Part shown: positions 45,988-54,777 of the stretch, in pieces
Layout: the number at the start of each line of letters is the position of its first letter
Position numbering within the stretch: the stretch's first letter is position 1
Assembly (NCBI RefSeq): GCF_001427285.1
Contig: NZ_LMFV01000005.1
Coordinates: forward strand, 30,018 to 94,017
Origin: Mesorhizobium sp. Root552
GTDB taxonomy: Bacteria; Pseudomonadota; Alphaproteobacteria; Rhizobiales; Rhizobiaceae
Length of the DNA stretch: 64,000 nucleotides
Direction of reading: 5' to 3'
Notes under the pieces: model-generated
The model's database searches: none
What the model saw: the letters and a program-made list of their open reading frames with translations, nothing else
What the model was told of the DNA's origin: nothing
Program-made: the position numbers and the translations under genes

Positions 45988-46003
45988 TATAGCAATAGCT
46001 ATA
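45988..46003 (-). promoter_or_regulatory. Palindromic operator candidate before the multicopper oxidase
   Basis: TATAGC-AATA-GCTATA is a perfect 6-bp inverted repeat in an AT-rich promoter region, 52 bp before the oxidase ATG. A metal-responsive regulator is plausible but unidentified. Confidence 0.45.
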
Positions 46004-46123
46004 TTTAGGCGCACTGCAATGCGATTGATACGGCAATCCGCCGTCTCCGTGCTGCGAAGCGAAGAAGGCGCCAAAAACTGAGGAAGTTGGAGAAACCGGA
46101 GACGAGGACGCGGCCTAAGCTCG

Positions 46124-47164
46124 CTACTGCGCGTCGGCCATCAATTGCGCACCGCCCACCCAGCGCCGCCATTCGGCTTCGCTGCCCTGGAACACGTTGA
46201 GGTCGATCCTGCCGTTGACACCCTGGGAAAGACCCGAGCCGGAATACTGCCAGAACAGCCAGTTGCGCCCCGGATAGACCTTGGACGGATGCTGGGCCAC
46301 CGCGCGCAGCCAGAACGGATGATTGGGGAAGGCCCCGCGCAGGTTGTCGGCATAGAAGTCAGGCGCCGTATAGATGATCGGGCGCTGGCCGTAATGCTGT
46401 TCCAGCCTGTCCATGAAGACCTGCATCTTCTCGCGTACCTGGGCGGGCGAAGGCCGGCGCTTGCAACTCGATTCGCCGTTCCACTCCACGTCGATGACCG
46501 GCGGCAGCGCGCCCTCCACCTTCGGTACGTTGCGGATGAACCAGTCCGCCTGCTGGCTGGCGACACGGCACCAGTAGAAGAAATGGTAAGCGCCGCGCCT
46601 GATGCCGGCAGCATCGGCACCCCGCCAGTTCTTCATGAACATCGGGTCGAGATGGTCGCCGCCGTCAGTCGCCTTGATGAAAGCGAAATTGGCACCCTGG
46701 CTGCGCAGTTTCGCCCAGTTGATGTCGCCCTGCCAGCGTGAAACATCGACGCCGTGCACCGCATAGTGCTTCGGCTTGACCCTGCCGAAGTTGATCGGCT
46801 TGGCGTCGCGGAAACGATGCGGGTGGACAACGCCATCATCGATGGCGCGCGCCGCCCGGCTCGGCTTCTGCGTCGGGATCAGGGCTGCGACATCGACCGC
46901 AGGCATGGCAAAGCCGCTGTCCTGAACCGGCTCCGGCTCGGCCAGGACCGCAACCTCCGGTTCTGGGTCAGGCGCGGACATCGCCGGCAGCATTGCCTTG
47001 GGACGCACCGGCGACGCGGCTCGCACGGTGTTTTCAGGTCGCGATATCGAACTGGTGATCTCCGCCGAAGGCCTCGGCATCATGTCCTCGATGCCCACGC
47101 TCGACGAGCAGCCGGCAAGGCCAAGGCAAAGAAGCAGCGATGCAAGAATGCCCGAGGAACGCAT
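46124..47164 (-). CDS. GH25 lysozyme-like lipoprotein
   Basis: This 346-aa protein has a lipoprotein signal (SLLLCLGLAGC, Cys about residue 19) and a long proline- and alanine-rich linker (about 20-130). A GH25 muramidase domain follows, with GVDVSRWQGDINWAKL, the catalytic acidic pair in VIDVEWNGE, and FWLRAVAQHPSKV. It would cut peptidoglycan from the inner face of the outer membrane. The start at 47164 places the signal correctly. Confidence 0.9.
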   Translation of the reverse strand: MRSSGILASLLLCLGLAGCSSSVGIEDMMPRPSAEITSSISRPENTVRAASPVRPKAMLPAMSAPDPEPEVAVLAEPEPVQDSGFAMPAVDVAALIPTQKPSRAARAIDDGVVHPHRFRDAKPINFGRVKPKHYAVHGVDVSRWQGDINWAKLRSQGANFAFIKATDGGDHLDPMFMKNWRGADAAGIRRGAYHFFYWCRVASQQADWFIRNVPKVEGALPPVIDVEWNGESSCKRRPSPAQVREKMQVFMDRLEQHYGQRPIIYTAPDFYADNLRGAFPNHPFWLRAVAQHPSKVYPGRNWLFWQYSGSGLSQGVNGRIDLNVFQGSEAEWRRWVGGAQLMADAQ

Positions 47165-47374
47165 CAAGGACCTGTACGCGGAACAAAACAGCCCCAGCGG
47201 CAACGCCCCGGGAATTCAGGTCAGTTATGAGCGATGAATTACCAAGAAAGATTGAATCGAATTTTTACCATGTCTGTTCATTCATCGGGCTGATGGCTCG
47301 CCAACCCAAAGCGAAACCGCCGCCCGGTTGCCCGGACGGCGGCGAATTTGTTCTACTGTGGCGAGAGGCGCAGC

Positions 47375-47569
47375 CTAGCTGCAGATGCCGTGCTCCCAGC
47401 ATTCACGAGCCACCATGTAGGCGGGAGGCAGCGAAGGGTCTTCCGCGCGGGCGCGGGCGCGTTCCAGCATCCAGCGGACACCCTTGGGATTGACGTGATC
47501 GCGCTGCATCACAAGCTGCACCATCGGGTCGTTCAACAATTCGTCCAGCCTGCTCTTTTCCTCGCTCAT
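47375..47569 (-). CDS. Small conserved hypothetical protein
   Basis: This 64-aa protein is hydrophilic: SEEKSRLDELLNDPMVQLVMQRDHVNPKGVRWMLERARARAED. I do not recognise a named family. The ATG at 47569 follows AGAAGAGA; an ATG at 47602 would add a Lys-rich stretch. Confidence 0.6.
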   Translation of the reverse strand: MSEEKSRLDELLNDPMVQLVMQRDHVNPKGVRWMLERARARAEDPSLPPAYMVARECWEHGICS

Positions 47570-47707
47570 CGGTCGTCTCTTCTCTTTTTTGCTTTTTCCC
47601 ATGGCCCATAAATAGGAATGCAATCGTGGCCAGCCAATGACAGTTGCGCGGCTAAGTGGTGGCCAAAGAAGGAATTTTTTGGCTTAGGCCCGGCTTTCGG
47701 CGTTTAT

Positions 47708-47721
47708 TTGCGTTTCGACAA
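47708..47721 (+). promoter_or_regulatory. Crp/Fnr-type box upstream of the DUF2249 gene
   Basis: TTGCGTTTCGACAA fits TTG-N8-CAA, 98 bp before the DUF2249 start. It shares the TTGCG left half with other boxes of this region. Confidence 0.45.
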
Positions 47722-47819
47722 TCATGAAAAGGCGTTGGCCGCATAGCTTTGCACGGCCGGAGCCGAACCTGCCGCCTCGCTCGGGCAGCTTTTTCCGGCG
47801 GCAACGGGATATTTCAAAA

Positions 47820-48095
47820 ATGACGACCACGGAAACGGGCGCCACGCCCCTCATCGACGTTAGAATGATCGCTCCGTTCGAACGTCACCAACGCATTTTC
47901 GACATGCTGGGCGCGCTCGGTCATGGCGCTTCGCTCATCATCGTCAACGATCACGATCCGCGTCCGTTGCGCGCGCAGATCGAGATGCGTCATCCGGGCG
48001 AATATTCATGGGAATATCTGCAGCAGGGACCGGATCTATGGCGCGTTGAAATCGGCCGGCCGCATACATCTGATTGCGGCTGCGGCGGCCACTGA
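47820..48095 (+). CDS. DUF2249 domain-containing protein
   Basis: This 91-aa protein matches DUF2249: PLIDVRMIAPFERHQRIFDMLGALGHGASLIIVNDHDPRPL, then YSWEYLQQGPDLWRVEIGR. The C-terminus CGCGGH could bind metal. DUF2249 genes are often found beside nitrite and nitric oxide reductase genes, as here. The function is unknown. The start at 47820 excludes a basic N-terminal extension. Confidence 0.88.
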   Translation: MTTTETGATPLIDVRMIAPFERHQRIFDMLGALGHGASLIIVNDHDPRPLRAQIEMRHPGEYSWEYLQQGPDLWRVEIGRPHTSDCGCGGH

Positions 48096-48207
48096 CTGCA
48101 TCGATGCTATCCGGCTCGCCTTGCAGCAAACATGGCAAGGTAGCCGGGTGGCAGGTCATCAAGGCCAGATTGTAAAACATGATATTTCGCTCCCCCGGCG
48201 CGGAAGC

Positions 48208-48666
48208 TCACGCAGCCGGGCGTTTTTTCGACTTGCCTTTGCCTGAACGGTGCGCCGCTTCGGCTTCGGCGATTGCAGCGGCGTAGGCATCGGCGCCCTC
48301 CTCCGTTGCCTCGACGAGCGCACGCATCGAACTCGCCCCATCCTTCGCCATCTCCGCAATGCTGTCGAACAGCAAGGCAAGGTCGAGATAGACGCTGCGG
48401 TCGGCTTCCGTGGCGGTCAGGTCGTTCAAATCGTTGAGGAATACCAGCGCAACCTCGATCTTCTCGCGCTGCGTCCTCGCATTGGCCAGGCAGGCGCACG
48501 CGTCGCGCAATCGCTCGTGCTTTTCAAAAATAGCCAGCGCTTCGTCCAGTTGCGTGCGGCAACCGCAGTCAAGATGCGCCTTGTCCAGCGCGACCGCCAG
48601 ACGCTGGACGAGATCCAGGCTGCCGGAAGCGCTGCCGTGGTGCGTGGAATTTAGGGTGTTGAGCAT
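48208..48666 (-). CDS. Uncharacterised 152-aa protein in the nitrite-reduction island
   Basis: The protein is mostly helical: LVQRLAVALDKAHLDCGCRTQLDEALAIFEKHERLRDACACLA. The cysteine motif CGC is at about residues 34-36 and a second pair CAC at about 56-58. The C-terminal tail GKGKSKKRPAA is basic. I recognise no family. A TTG-N8-CAA box lies 110 bp upstream, suggesting the same anaerobic control as its neighbours. The clustered cysteines hint at metal or redox binding (inference). Confidence 0.65.
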   Translation of the reverse strand: MLNTLNSTHHGSASGSLDLVQRLAVALDKAHLDCGCRTQLDEALAIFEKHERLRDACACLANARTQREKIEVALVFLNDLNDLTATEADRSVYLDLALLFDSIAEMAKDGASSMRALVEATEEGADAYAAAIAEAEAAHRSGKGKSKKRPAA

Positions 48667-48776
48667 AGCTCTGTCTTCCTGTCGCGTGATCAAGCAGCGA
48701 CCCGGCAAGAGCTCTGGTGCGGTTGCCGCAATCCTGCATCTGGAAGGAATTCTACAGAGTTTCGCACAAAACCGGC

Positions 48777-48790
48777 TTGATCCCGGACAA
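48777..48790 (-). promoter_or_regulatory. Crp/Fnr-type box upstream of the 152-aa gene
   Basis: TTGATCCCGGACAA fits TTG-N8-CAA, with the canonical TTGAT left half, 110 bp from the start of the 152-aa gene. Confidence 0.45.
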
Positions 48791-48810
48791 ACACCGGGGC
48801 GAATTTGGTC

Positions 48811-49422
48811 TCAGCTTATGCCGAGATAGCGACCTGGACGGTGGTTGACGGCGATGATGAGATTGAGGATCACCGCGCTCACCACTGACAGCGCAATGCG
48901 ATCCGGGCTTAGCACGAAAACCGCCGCGCCAAGGATGGACAGGTCCACGGCAAGCTGGAAATACCCGGCACGAACACCCCAATTGTCTTGAAGAAACATC
49001 GCCAGGATGTTGACGCCGCCGAGGCCTGTCCTATGCCGAAACAGCATCAACAGGCCGGTACCGCACAACGTGCCGGCCATGACCGCTGCATAAGCGGGTT
49101 CAAGCCGCGAGAAGTCGATCCAATCCGCCGTCAGTCGTGAAAACAGCGACACCAGGGTTACCGCCGCAAATGTCCGCAATGTGAAGCGCCACCCCATCCG
49201 ATTCAGGCCGAGATAATAGAATGGCAGGTTGATGAGCGAAAAACCGAGCCAGAAATCGACACCGGTCGTGTATTGCATCAGCAGCGCAAGCCCGGCCATG
49301 CCGCCGACCAAAAGCACGGCCTTGGCATAGATCACCGTTCCCAGCGCAACCAAAAGCGTGCCGAGGACAAGCGCCAAGGCGTCCTCGTGCAGGCCGTGCT
49401 TGTCGCTTAGCGCCACGTCCAT
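48811..49422 (-). CDS. YitT family membrane protein
   Basis: This 203-aa protein has five or six membrane helices and matches YitT: LGTLLVALGTVIYAKAVLLVGGMAGLALLMQ, then SLINLPFYYLGLNRMGWRFTLRT and HRTGLGGVNILAMFLQ. The transport role is unproven. ATG 49422 is used, since GGAG lies 9 nt upstream; longer starts at 49431 and 49461 exist. Confidence 0.87.
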   Translation of the reverse strand: MDVALSDKHGLHEDALALVLGTLLVALGTVIYAKAVLLVGGMAGLALLMQYTTGVDFWLGFSLINLPFYYLGLNRMGWRFTLRTFAAVTLVSLFSRLTADWIDFSRLEPAYAAVMAGTLCGTGLLMLFRHRTGLGGVNILAMFLQDNWGVRAGYFQLAVDLSILGAAVFVLSPDRIALSVVSAVILNLIIAVNHRPGRYLGIS

Positions 49423-49484
49423 GCGTACCATGCTCCAGATTGCTGTTTGCACCGTACACATGCCGTCTGGGCGGGAAAAAATCT

Positions 49485-49498
49485 TTGCGGCGTATCAA
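49485..49498. promoter_or_regulatory. Crp/Fnr-type box between the divergent YitT and DUF454 genes
   Basis: TTGCGGCGTATCAA has an exact FNR right half (ATCAA) and TTGCG on the left. It lies 62 bp from the yitT start and 70 bp from the DUF454 start, so it could serve both. Confidence 0.5.
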
Positions 49499-49568
49499 AC
49501 ATCGAATCCACCTGTGGCGTTACTGGCCCGGCGGTGGCATCAAGGAAGGCAATGAGACGAGCCCGGAC

Positions 49569-49955
49569 ATGTCCAGCCCAGCCATATCTCGCAGAGATGC
49601 AATGCGCATCGTCTGGCTGATCCTCGGCTTCACCAGCCTGGCGCTGGGTGCGCTTGGTATCGTGCTGCCGTTATTGCCGGCAACGCCGTTGATCATCCTT
49701 GCGGCATTCTTCTTCGCTAAATCCTCGCCTGCAATGCACGACTGGCTGCTCAAAAACCGCACGTTCGGCAAGGCCATCCGCGATTGGCGCGACAGGCGCG
49801 CGATCAGCCGCAAGGGCAAGATCGCCGCCATAGTGGCCATGGCGCTGACGCTGGTCCTGTCGATCGCACTCGATACCGATCTCAAGATCGTCGCGATTCA
49901 GGCGTTGGCGCTTTGCGGTGCGGCCACCTTCATTTTGACGCGCAATACGGCTTGA
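49569..49955 (+). CDS. DUF454 (YbaN-like) membrane protein
   Basis: This 128-aa protein has three membrane helices and the DUF454 opening IVWLILGFTSLALGALGIVLPLLPATPLIILAAFFFAKSSP. RSAISRKGKI-like residues follow. In alphaproteobacteria the gene often neighbours hemN or hmuU-like haem genes. ATG 49569 is used; ATG 49602 is possible. Confidence 0.87.
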   Translation: MSSPAISRRDAMRIVWLILGFTSLALGALGIVLPLLPATPLIILAAFFFAKSSPAMHDWLLKNRTFGKAIRDWRDRRAISRKGKIAAIVAMALTLVLSIALDTDLKIVAIQALALCGAATFILTRNTA

Positions 49956-49965
49956 TCCTGCTCAA
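49952..49965 (+). promoter_or_regulatory. FNR/FixK-type box of hemN
   Basis: TTGATCCTGCTCAA fits TTG-N8-CAA with a full TTGAT left half. It lies 55 bp before the hemN start and overlaps the DUF454 stop. Confidence 0.65.
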
Positions 49966-50020
49966 AGACATGGAGCTGCGCTGGCGCTAGCAATTGCCTC
50001 ACAGTTCCAAGAGGTGAAGC

Positions 50021-51373
50021 TTGTCCGGTTCGATCCTGCACAAATATGCCGACGCGCGGTTGCCGCGGTACACCAGCTATCCGACGGCACCACACTTTTC
50101 AGACAATGTCGGCGTCGGCGCGTATAGCGACTGGTTGTCGGCACTGCCGGCAAGCGAACCCGCTTCTCTTTACCTTCACATCCCCTTTTGCCGTTCCATG
50201 TGCTGGTATTGCGGCTGCCACACCACGATCACCCGACAAGACCAGCCCATCCTGGCTTATCTCGACGTGTTGCAGGAGGAAATCCGGCTGGTTGCAGAGC
50301 ATGCTCCAGCCGGCCTCCACATCGGCGAGGTGCATTTCGGTGGCGGTACTCCGACCATCGTCGAGCCGCACGAATTCGCAACGCTGGTAAATCTTTTGCG
50401 GCGGTACTTCGCTTTCAGCGAGGTCACCTCAATCGCCGTCGAGATCGATCCGCGTACTCTGACATCCGACATGGCCGCCGCCCTGGGCGGGTCCGGCGTG
50501 CGCAGGGCAAGCCTCGGCGTGCAAAGCCTCGACCGCAAGGTTCAGGTTGCGATCAACCGCATCCAGAGCGAAGAACAGACGGCTGAAGCCGTGCACCTGC
50601 TGCGTGCCGCCGGTGTCGAAAGCATTAATTTCGACCTCATTTATGGCCTGCCGCACCAGACGGTGGCTTCCTGCGTGGAAACCGCCGAACGCGTGGCAGC
50701 AATGCGCCCGGACCGGCTTGCCGTTTTCGGCTATGCGCACGTGCCGTCATTCAAGAAGCACCAGAAAATGATTGACGAGACCGTGCTTCCCGACAGCGCG
50801 GCCCGCGTCGTCCAGGCGGAGGCGATCGCCGCTGCGCTGGTCGATGCCGGCTATATCCAGATAGGGCTCGATCATTTCGCCCTGCCCGGCGATGAACTGG
50901 CGCGCGCATGGCAGACCCGCACCCTTCGTCGCAATTTCCAGGGCTATACCACGGACAACTGCGATTCGCTGATCGGCTTCGGCGCCTCATCCATTGGCCG
51001 CTTCGAACATGGCTACGTGCAAAACGAGGTCGCGCTCGGCCTCTATGCCCGCCACATATCTTCAGGGCGACTGGCCACCGCAAAGGGTTACCGCCTGACT
51101 GCGGAGGACCGGCTGCGGGCGGACATCATCGAGCGGCTGATGTGCTACTTCGAAGCAGACATCCCTGCCATCTGCGCCAGGCACGGTTTTGACGCAGCCA
51201 AGATTCTCGACGGGGCAGTCAGCCTCCCGAACATGGCTGCCGACGGCCTGGTGACGGTCAAAGACGGCGTGGTGCGCGTCGACGAAGCCCACCGCTTCGT
51301 CATCCGCTCCGTCGCTGCCGCCTTCGATGCCTATCTTGCCCAATCGCCTCGCCTGCACAGCAGGGCGGCCTGA
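50021..51373 (+). CDS. hemN: Oxygen-independent coproporphyrinogen III oxidase
   Basis: This 450-aa radical-SAM enzyme makes protoporphyrinogen IX without oxygen. The 4Fe-4S motif is CRSMCWYCGC (Cys-x3-Cys-x2-Cys), preceded by LYLHIPF. YADARLPRYTSYPTAPHF is the HemN-specific N-terminus, and HFGGGTPT and DLIYGLPHQT follow. A TTG start is supported by AGAGGTG. It precedes nirK, in line with haem demand during denitrification. Confidence 0.95.
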   Translation: MSGSILHKYADARLPRYTSYPTAPHFSDNVGVGAYSDWLSALPASEPASLYLHIPFCRSMCWYCGCHTTITRQDQPILAYLDVLQEEIRLVAEHAPAGLHIGEVHFGGGTPTIVEPHEFATLVNLLRRYFAFSEVTSIAVEIDPRTLTSDMAAALGGSGVRRASLGVQSLDRKVQVAINRIQSEEQTAEAVHLLRAAGVESINFDLIYGLPHQTVASCVETAERVAAMRPDRLAVFGYAHVPSFKKHQKMIDETVLPDSAARVVQAEAIAAALVDAGYIQIGLDHFALPGDELARAWQTRTLRRNFQGYTTDNCDSLIGFGASSIGRFEHGYVQNEVALGLYARHISSGRLATAKGYRLTAEDRLRADIIERLMCYFEADIPAICARHGFDAAKILDGAVSLPNMAADGLVTVKDGVVRVDEAHRFVIRSVAAAFDAYLAQSPRLHSRAA

Positions 51374-51401
51374 TACTACCTTTCGACTACCAACACCAAC
51401 C

Positions 51402-51432
51402 ATCGGCCTCGCAATGCGGGGCCGATAGTTTT
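51402..51432 (+). terminator. Intrinsic terminator after hemN
   Basis: ATCGGCC/GGCCGAT extended by a T-G pair and CGC/GCG gives an 11-bp stem with an AAT loop, followed by AGTTTT. It separates hemN from nirK, which therefore needs its own promoter. Confidence 0.7.
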
Positions 51433-51477
51433 GGCCAAGCCAAACCGGCAAGATCGACCTCTCCATCGCCATTTCGT

Positions 51478-51491
51478 TTGCAATGCAACAA
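51478..51491 (+). promoter_or_regulatory. NnrR/FNR-type box of nirK
   Basis: TTGCAATGCAACAA fits TTG-N8-CAA and is extended to TTTG...CAAA. It lies 71 bp before the nirK start. A similar TTTGTGCAGTGCAAC follows 22 bp downstream. Confidence 0.6.
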
Positions 51492-51562
51492 AGACGGATT
51501 TGTGCAGTGCAACTAGATTACGGGTCATAGGCAACGTGAATGGTCCTGAAGGAGATTTGGCC

Positions 51563-52681
51563 ATGTTGACGCGTCGTGAAGCACTCTTGGGCACAGCTGC
51601 CGGTACAGCCGGCGCCGTCCTTCTGGCCGCAATGGCCGCCACCCCCGCGCTGGCACAGGTGCCGGCTGCTGACATAAAGAGCCTGCCCCGCCAGAAGGTC
51701 AATCTGGTCGCCCCGCCCTTCGTGCATGAACACGAGCAGGTCGCCACGGGCGGACCGAAGGTCGTTGAGTTCCAGCTGACCGTCAAGGAACAGCCGGTCG
51801 TGATCGACCGCGAAGGCACCACGATGCGGGCCATGACCTATAACGGTTCGATCCCCGCACCGATGATGATCGTGCATGAGGGTGACTATGTCGAACTCAC
51901 GTTGGTCAACCCCGAAACCAACGAGATGCCGCACAACATCGACTTCCATGCGGCGACCGGTGCTCTCGGTGGCGGTGCGCTTACCCACGTCAACCCTGGC
52001 GAACAGGTCGTGCTGCGCTTCAAGGCGACGCGGACCGGTACCTTCGTCTACCACTGCGCGCCGGAAGGCATGATCCCCTGGCACGTCGTGTCCGGAATGA
52101 GCGGTACCATCATGGTGTTGCCGCGTGACGGCCTGAAGGATGGCAACGGCAAGCAGTTGACCTACGACAAGCTGTTCTACATCGGCGAGAACGATTTCTA
52201 CGTGCCGCGCGACGAGAACGGCAAGTACAAGAGCTACGAGACGCTCGGCGAAAGCTACGAAGAAACGTTGAACGTCATGCGCGGGCTGATCCCCACCCAC
52301 GTCGTGTTCAACGGCAAGGTCGGCGCGCTTACCGGTGACAACGCTCTCAAGGCCAAAGTCGGCGACAAGGTGCTGATCGTTCATTCCCAGGCAAACCGCG
52401 ACACCCGCCCGCACCTCATCGGCGGCCACGGCGACCATGTCTGGGAACAGGGCAAGTTCAGCAACGCGCCCGCCAAGGACCTCGAAACGTGGTTCATCCG
52501 CGGGGGCTCTGCCGGGGCTGCGTTCTACACCTTCCTGCAACCCGGTGTTTACGCCTACGTCAACCACAACCTGATCGAGGCGGCAGAACTCGGAGCCACC
52601 GCGCACATCATGGTGGAAGGCGAGTGGAACGACGACCTGATGGCGCAAGTCTCCGCGCCTGGCCCGATCCGGGCGATCTAA
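51563..52681 (+). CDS. nirK: Copper-containing nitrite reductase
   Basis: This 372-aa periplasmic enzyme reduces nitrite to nitric oxide. A leader with [17 protein letters not shown] ends near PALAQV. The type 1 copper ligands are in [27 protein letters not shown] (His, Cys, His, Met). Type 2 copper and catalytic residues are in [15 protein letters not shown] and VNHNLIEA. This is a class I CuNIR of normal length. GAAGGAG precedes the ATG. Confidence 0.97.
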   Translation: MLTRREALLGTAAGTAGAVLLAAMAATPALAQVPAADIKSLPRQKVNLVAPPFVHEHEQVATGGPKVVEFQLTVKEQPVVIDREGTTMRAMTYNGSIPAPMMIVHEGDYVELTLVNPETNEMPHNIDFHAATGALGGGALTHVNPGEQVVLRFKATRTGTFVYHCAPEGMIPWHVVSGMSGTIMVLPRDGLKDGNGKQLTYDKLFYIGENDFYVPRDENGKYKSYETLGESYEETLNVMRGLIPTHVVFNGKVGALTGDNALKAKVGDKVLIVHSQANRDTRPHLIGGHGDHVWEQGKFSNAPAKDLETWFIRGGSAGAAFYTFLQPGVYAYVNHNLIEAAELGATAHIMVEGEWNDDLMAQVSAPGPIRAI

Positions 52682-52750
52682 GCGAGACAAGTCGGAGCGG
52701 CCTCAATCTCGAAGCCGCTCCAACGGGCCAAACACTCGTGCCGAATGGGC

Positions 52751-52780
52751 GGCCCGTCGGAACTCCGGCGGGCCATTTTT
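52751..52780 (+). terminator. Intrinsic terminator between nirK and nirV
   Basis: GGCCCG-T-CGG and CCG-G-CGGGCC form a 10-bp stem with an AACT loop, followed by ATTTTT. It ends 13 nt before the nirV start, so nirV is either read through at reduced level or has its own promoter. Confidence 0.75.
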
Positions 52781-52793
52781 CTGAGGACTGGTC

Positions 52794-53678
52794 ATGAAAC
52801 TCAAGGTTCAGGCTTCAATGGCGATAGCGGCTACGATGCTTGCCGCGGCCGGCGCCTTTGCCCCCCAGGTCGTTGAAATCGCCGGCAAGGCTCCGGCGCA
52901 AATGGCCGCCGAACCGGAAACCGTGGCAATAGCGCCCGGCTCGTTCGACTTGCGCCTGCCCGGCGAATTCCTGAAGAACGACTATCCCGTCGATGCGCCC
53001 CTGCAGGCCACCAAAGTGCAGCGTGGCTTCGCTATCATGAAATACCAGGTGAGTGCTGCCGACTACGCACGTTGTGTCGCCGATGGCGCCTGCGAGGCTC
53101 CGGAGGCCAGCGCCATTACCGCCGGCGACGACATGCCCGCAACAGGCGTCAGCTATCGCGACGCCACCGCCTATGCCGCATGGCTGACCGAGCGGACCGG
53201 CGCTGTCTGGCGGCTGCCCACCGATACCGAATGGGCTTTCGCCGCTGGCGAACGCTACGCCGACGATGCGCTGCTCCTCGACAGCAACGGCAGCAATCCC
53301 GCCGAGCGCTGGCTTGCCCGCTACCGCAGCGAAACCGGCAAGAGCGAACCCGACCCCGAGCCCAAGACGCGCGGCCATTTCGGCACCAACGCAAAGAGTG
53401 TTGCCGACATCGCCGGCAACGTGTGGGAATGGACGACGACCTGCTATACGCGCACGCGCCTCGCCGACGGTGCAGCAAAAGCCGAAAGCTTGGACAATTG
53501 CGGCGTGCGCGTGGTTGGCGGCAAGCATCGCGGCTACATGTCCTACTTCATCCGCGATGGCAAAAGCGGCGGTTGTGCCGCAGGCATGGCGCCCGACAAT
53601 CTCGGCATCCGCCTCGTGCGCGAGCCCGATTCATTGCTTGCCAGGTTCCGCAAGCTGCTGCCTGCAAAGGTCGCCTGA
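52794..53678 (+). CDS. nirV: NirV, SUMF1-type protein linked to nitrite reductase
   Basis: This 294-aa exported protein has a signal peptide (residues 1-23) and a formylglycine-generating-enzyme-like (SUMF1/EgtB) domain: VQRGFAIMKYQVSAADYARCVADGAC, WRLPTDTEWAFAAGERY, NVWEWTTTCY and the closing GIRLVRE. NirV regularly follows nirK. Its role in CuNIR maturation or function is unproven. Confidence 0.93.
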   Translation: MKLKVQASMAIAATMLAAAGAFAPQVVEIAGKAPAQMAAEPETVAIAPGSFDLRLPGEFLKNDYPVDAPLQATKVQRGFAIMKYQVSAADYARCVADGACEAPEASAITAGDDMPATGVSYRDATAYAAWLTERTGAVWRLPTDTEWAFAAGERYADDALLLDSNGSNPAERWLARYRSETGKSEPDPEPKTRGHFGTNAKSVADIAGNVWEWTTTCYTRTRLADGAAKAESLDNCGVRVVGGKHRGYMSYFIRDGKSGGCAAGMAPDNLGIRLVREPDSLLARFRKLLPAKVA

Positions 53679-53680
53679 TT

Positions 53681-53884
53681 TCAGCGGGCATCCGCTCCCC
53701 GGCTCTGTAGTTCCGCCTCGGCAAAGGCCAGCCAATCGGCAAGCAAATAGCGGTCTTCCTTGGAGAACGACGCGCGCTGCTTCATGTCGTCGAAACTGTC
53801 GCCCGGATGGCAGCGGTCGAAGGCCGCGCGCGCCACCTCTTCAATCACCGACTGGCTGTTCGGATCGCTATCTGACGAGGCCAT
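53681..53884 (-). CDS. Small uncharacterised protein between nirV and nnrR
   Basis: This 67-aa acidic protein reads SVIEEVARAAFDRCHPGDSFDDMKQRASFSKEDRYLLADWLAFAEAELQ. I do not recognise a family. GGAG lies 9 nt before the ATG. A perfect-dyad TTG-N8-CAA box lies 57 bp upstream, so it may belong to the nitrite regulon. Confidence 0.6.
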   Translation of the reverse strand: MASSDSDPNSQSVIEEVARAAFDRCHPGDSFDDMKQRASFSKEDRYLLADWLAFAEAELQSRGADAR

Positions 53885-53941
53885 GGCTCATTTCTCCGCG
53901 TGCTGATCGCCAGCCTTTAGACGACCATTTTCACGGTCTCT

Positions 53942-53955
53942 TTGCTGCCTAGCAA
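53942..53955. promoter_or_regulatory. Crp/Fnr-type box in the nnrR upstream region
   Basis: TTGCTGCCTAGCAA is a perfect dyad (TTGCT/AGCAA). It lies 57 bp before the 67-aa minus-strand gene and 117 bp before nnrR. Confidence 0.5.
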
Positions 53956-54072
53956 CTTGCACGCAATCCGCCCTTGAACCGCACGCTCGGTGCGCCCGGT
54001 GTGACATCGGGGCGGTAGGCGTGGCCATCTTATTGGTGTATCTCGTGATCGAAGATCATGAGGAGAAGCCGC

Positions 54073-54777
54073 TTGAGCCGTCTCGACCGCTCGTTGATTT
54101 CCGGCCTGCCCCTTTTTCAGGGCATCGCCCCAGCCGACCTCGACGTCATCATGCAGCAAGCGCGCTCGCTGCGCATTCCAAAGGGCGATGCGATCTTCGA
54201 GCAGGAAGAGGAAGCGCACTCGTTCTTTCTCCTGCTCGACGGCTATGCCCGCGTCGTCAAGCATACGCCGGACGGCCAGCAGGTCATCGTGCGTTATATC
54301 AGCGCCGGTGAGTTGATGGGGATTGCCCAAGCGCTTGGCCGCAAGACCTATCCGGCCAACGCCATCGCAGTGGTCGATTGTGTCGTGCTTGCCTGGCCGG
54401 GCCAACTCTGGTCCGAGTTCGCGGCGCGGTTTCCGAGCTTTGGCGCCGGCACCTACAACACCGTCGGCGCGCGCCTCAACGACGCGCAGACGCGCTTTGT
54501 CGAAATGTCGACCGAGCAGGTCGAGCAACGCGTCGCCAACACCGTACTGCGCCTCGCCAACCAGACCGGAAAAAAGACCGAAGACGGTCTGCTCATCGAT
54601 TTCCCGATCTCGCGTCAGGACATCGCGGAAATGACCGGCACGACGCTGCACACCGTCAGCCGCCTGCTCACGGCATGGGAAGAAAGAGGCCTCGTCAAGA
54701 GCGGGCGCCAGCGCGTGACAGTGGTCGAGCCGCACCGTCTCATGCTGCTCGCGGAAGGCCGCGTCGAGAAAAGTTAG
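54073..54777 (+). CDS. nnrR: Crp/Fnr family regulator, probable NnrR
   Basis: This 234-aa protein has an N-terminal cyclic-nucleotide-fold sensor (SLISGLPLFQGIAPADLDVIM, KGDAIFEQEEEAHSFFLLLDGYARV) and a C-terminal winged HTH with SRQDIAEMTGTTLHTVSRLLTAWEERG. It lacks the Fe-S cysteines of Fnr, which fits the NO-sensing NnrR/Dnr group. A TTG start is chosen because AGGAG lies 8 nt upstream; ATG 54058 would leave no ribosome site. It adjoins nirKV. Confidence 0.85.
   Translation: MSRLDRSLISGLPLFQGIAPADLDVIMQQARSLRIPKGDAIFEQEEEAHSFFLLLDGYARVVKHTPDGQQVIVRYISAGELMGIAQALGRKTYPANAIAVVDCVVLAWPGQLWSEFAARFPSFGAGTYNTVGARLNDAQTRFVEMSTEQVEQRVANTVLRLANQTGKKTEDGLLIDFPISRQDIAEMTGTTLHTVSRLLTAWEERGLVKSGRQRVTVVEPHRLMLLAEGRVEKS

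Noticed and set aside
54044..54064. FNR box TGATC-GAA-GATCA before nnrR
   Set aside because: The half-site spacing is 5 nt rather than 4, so it does not match the FNR pattern; it may still be another operator.
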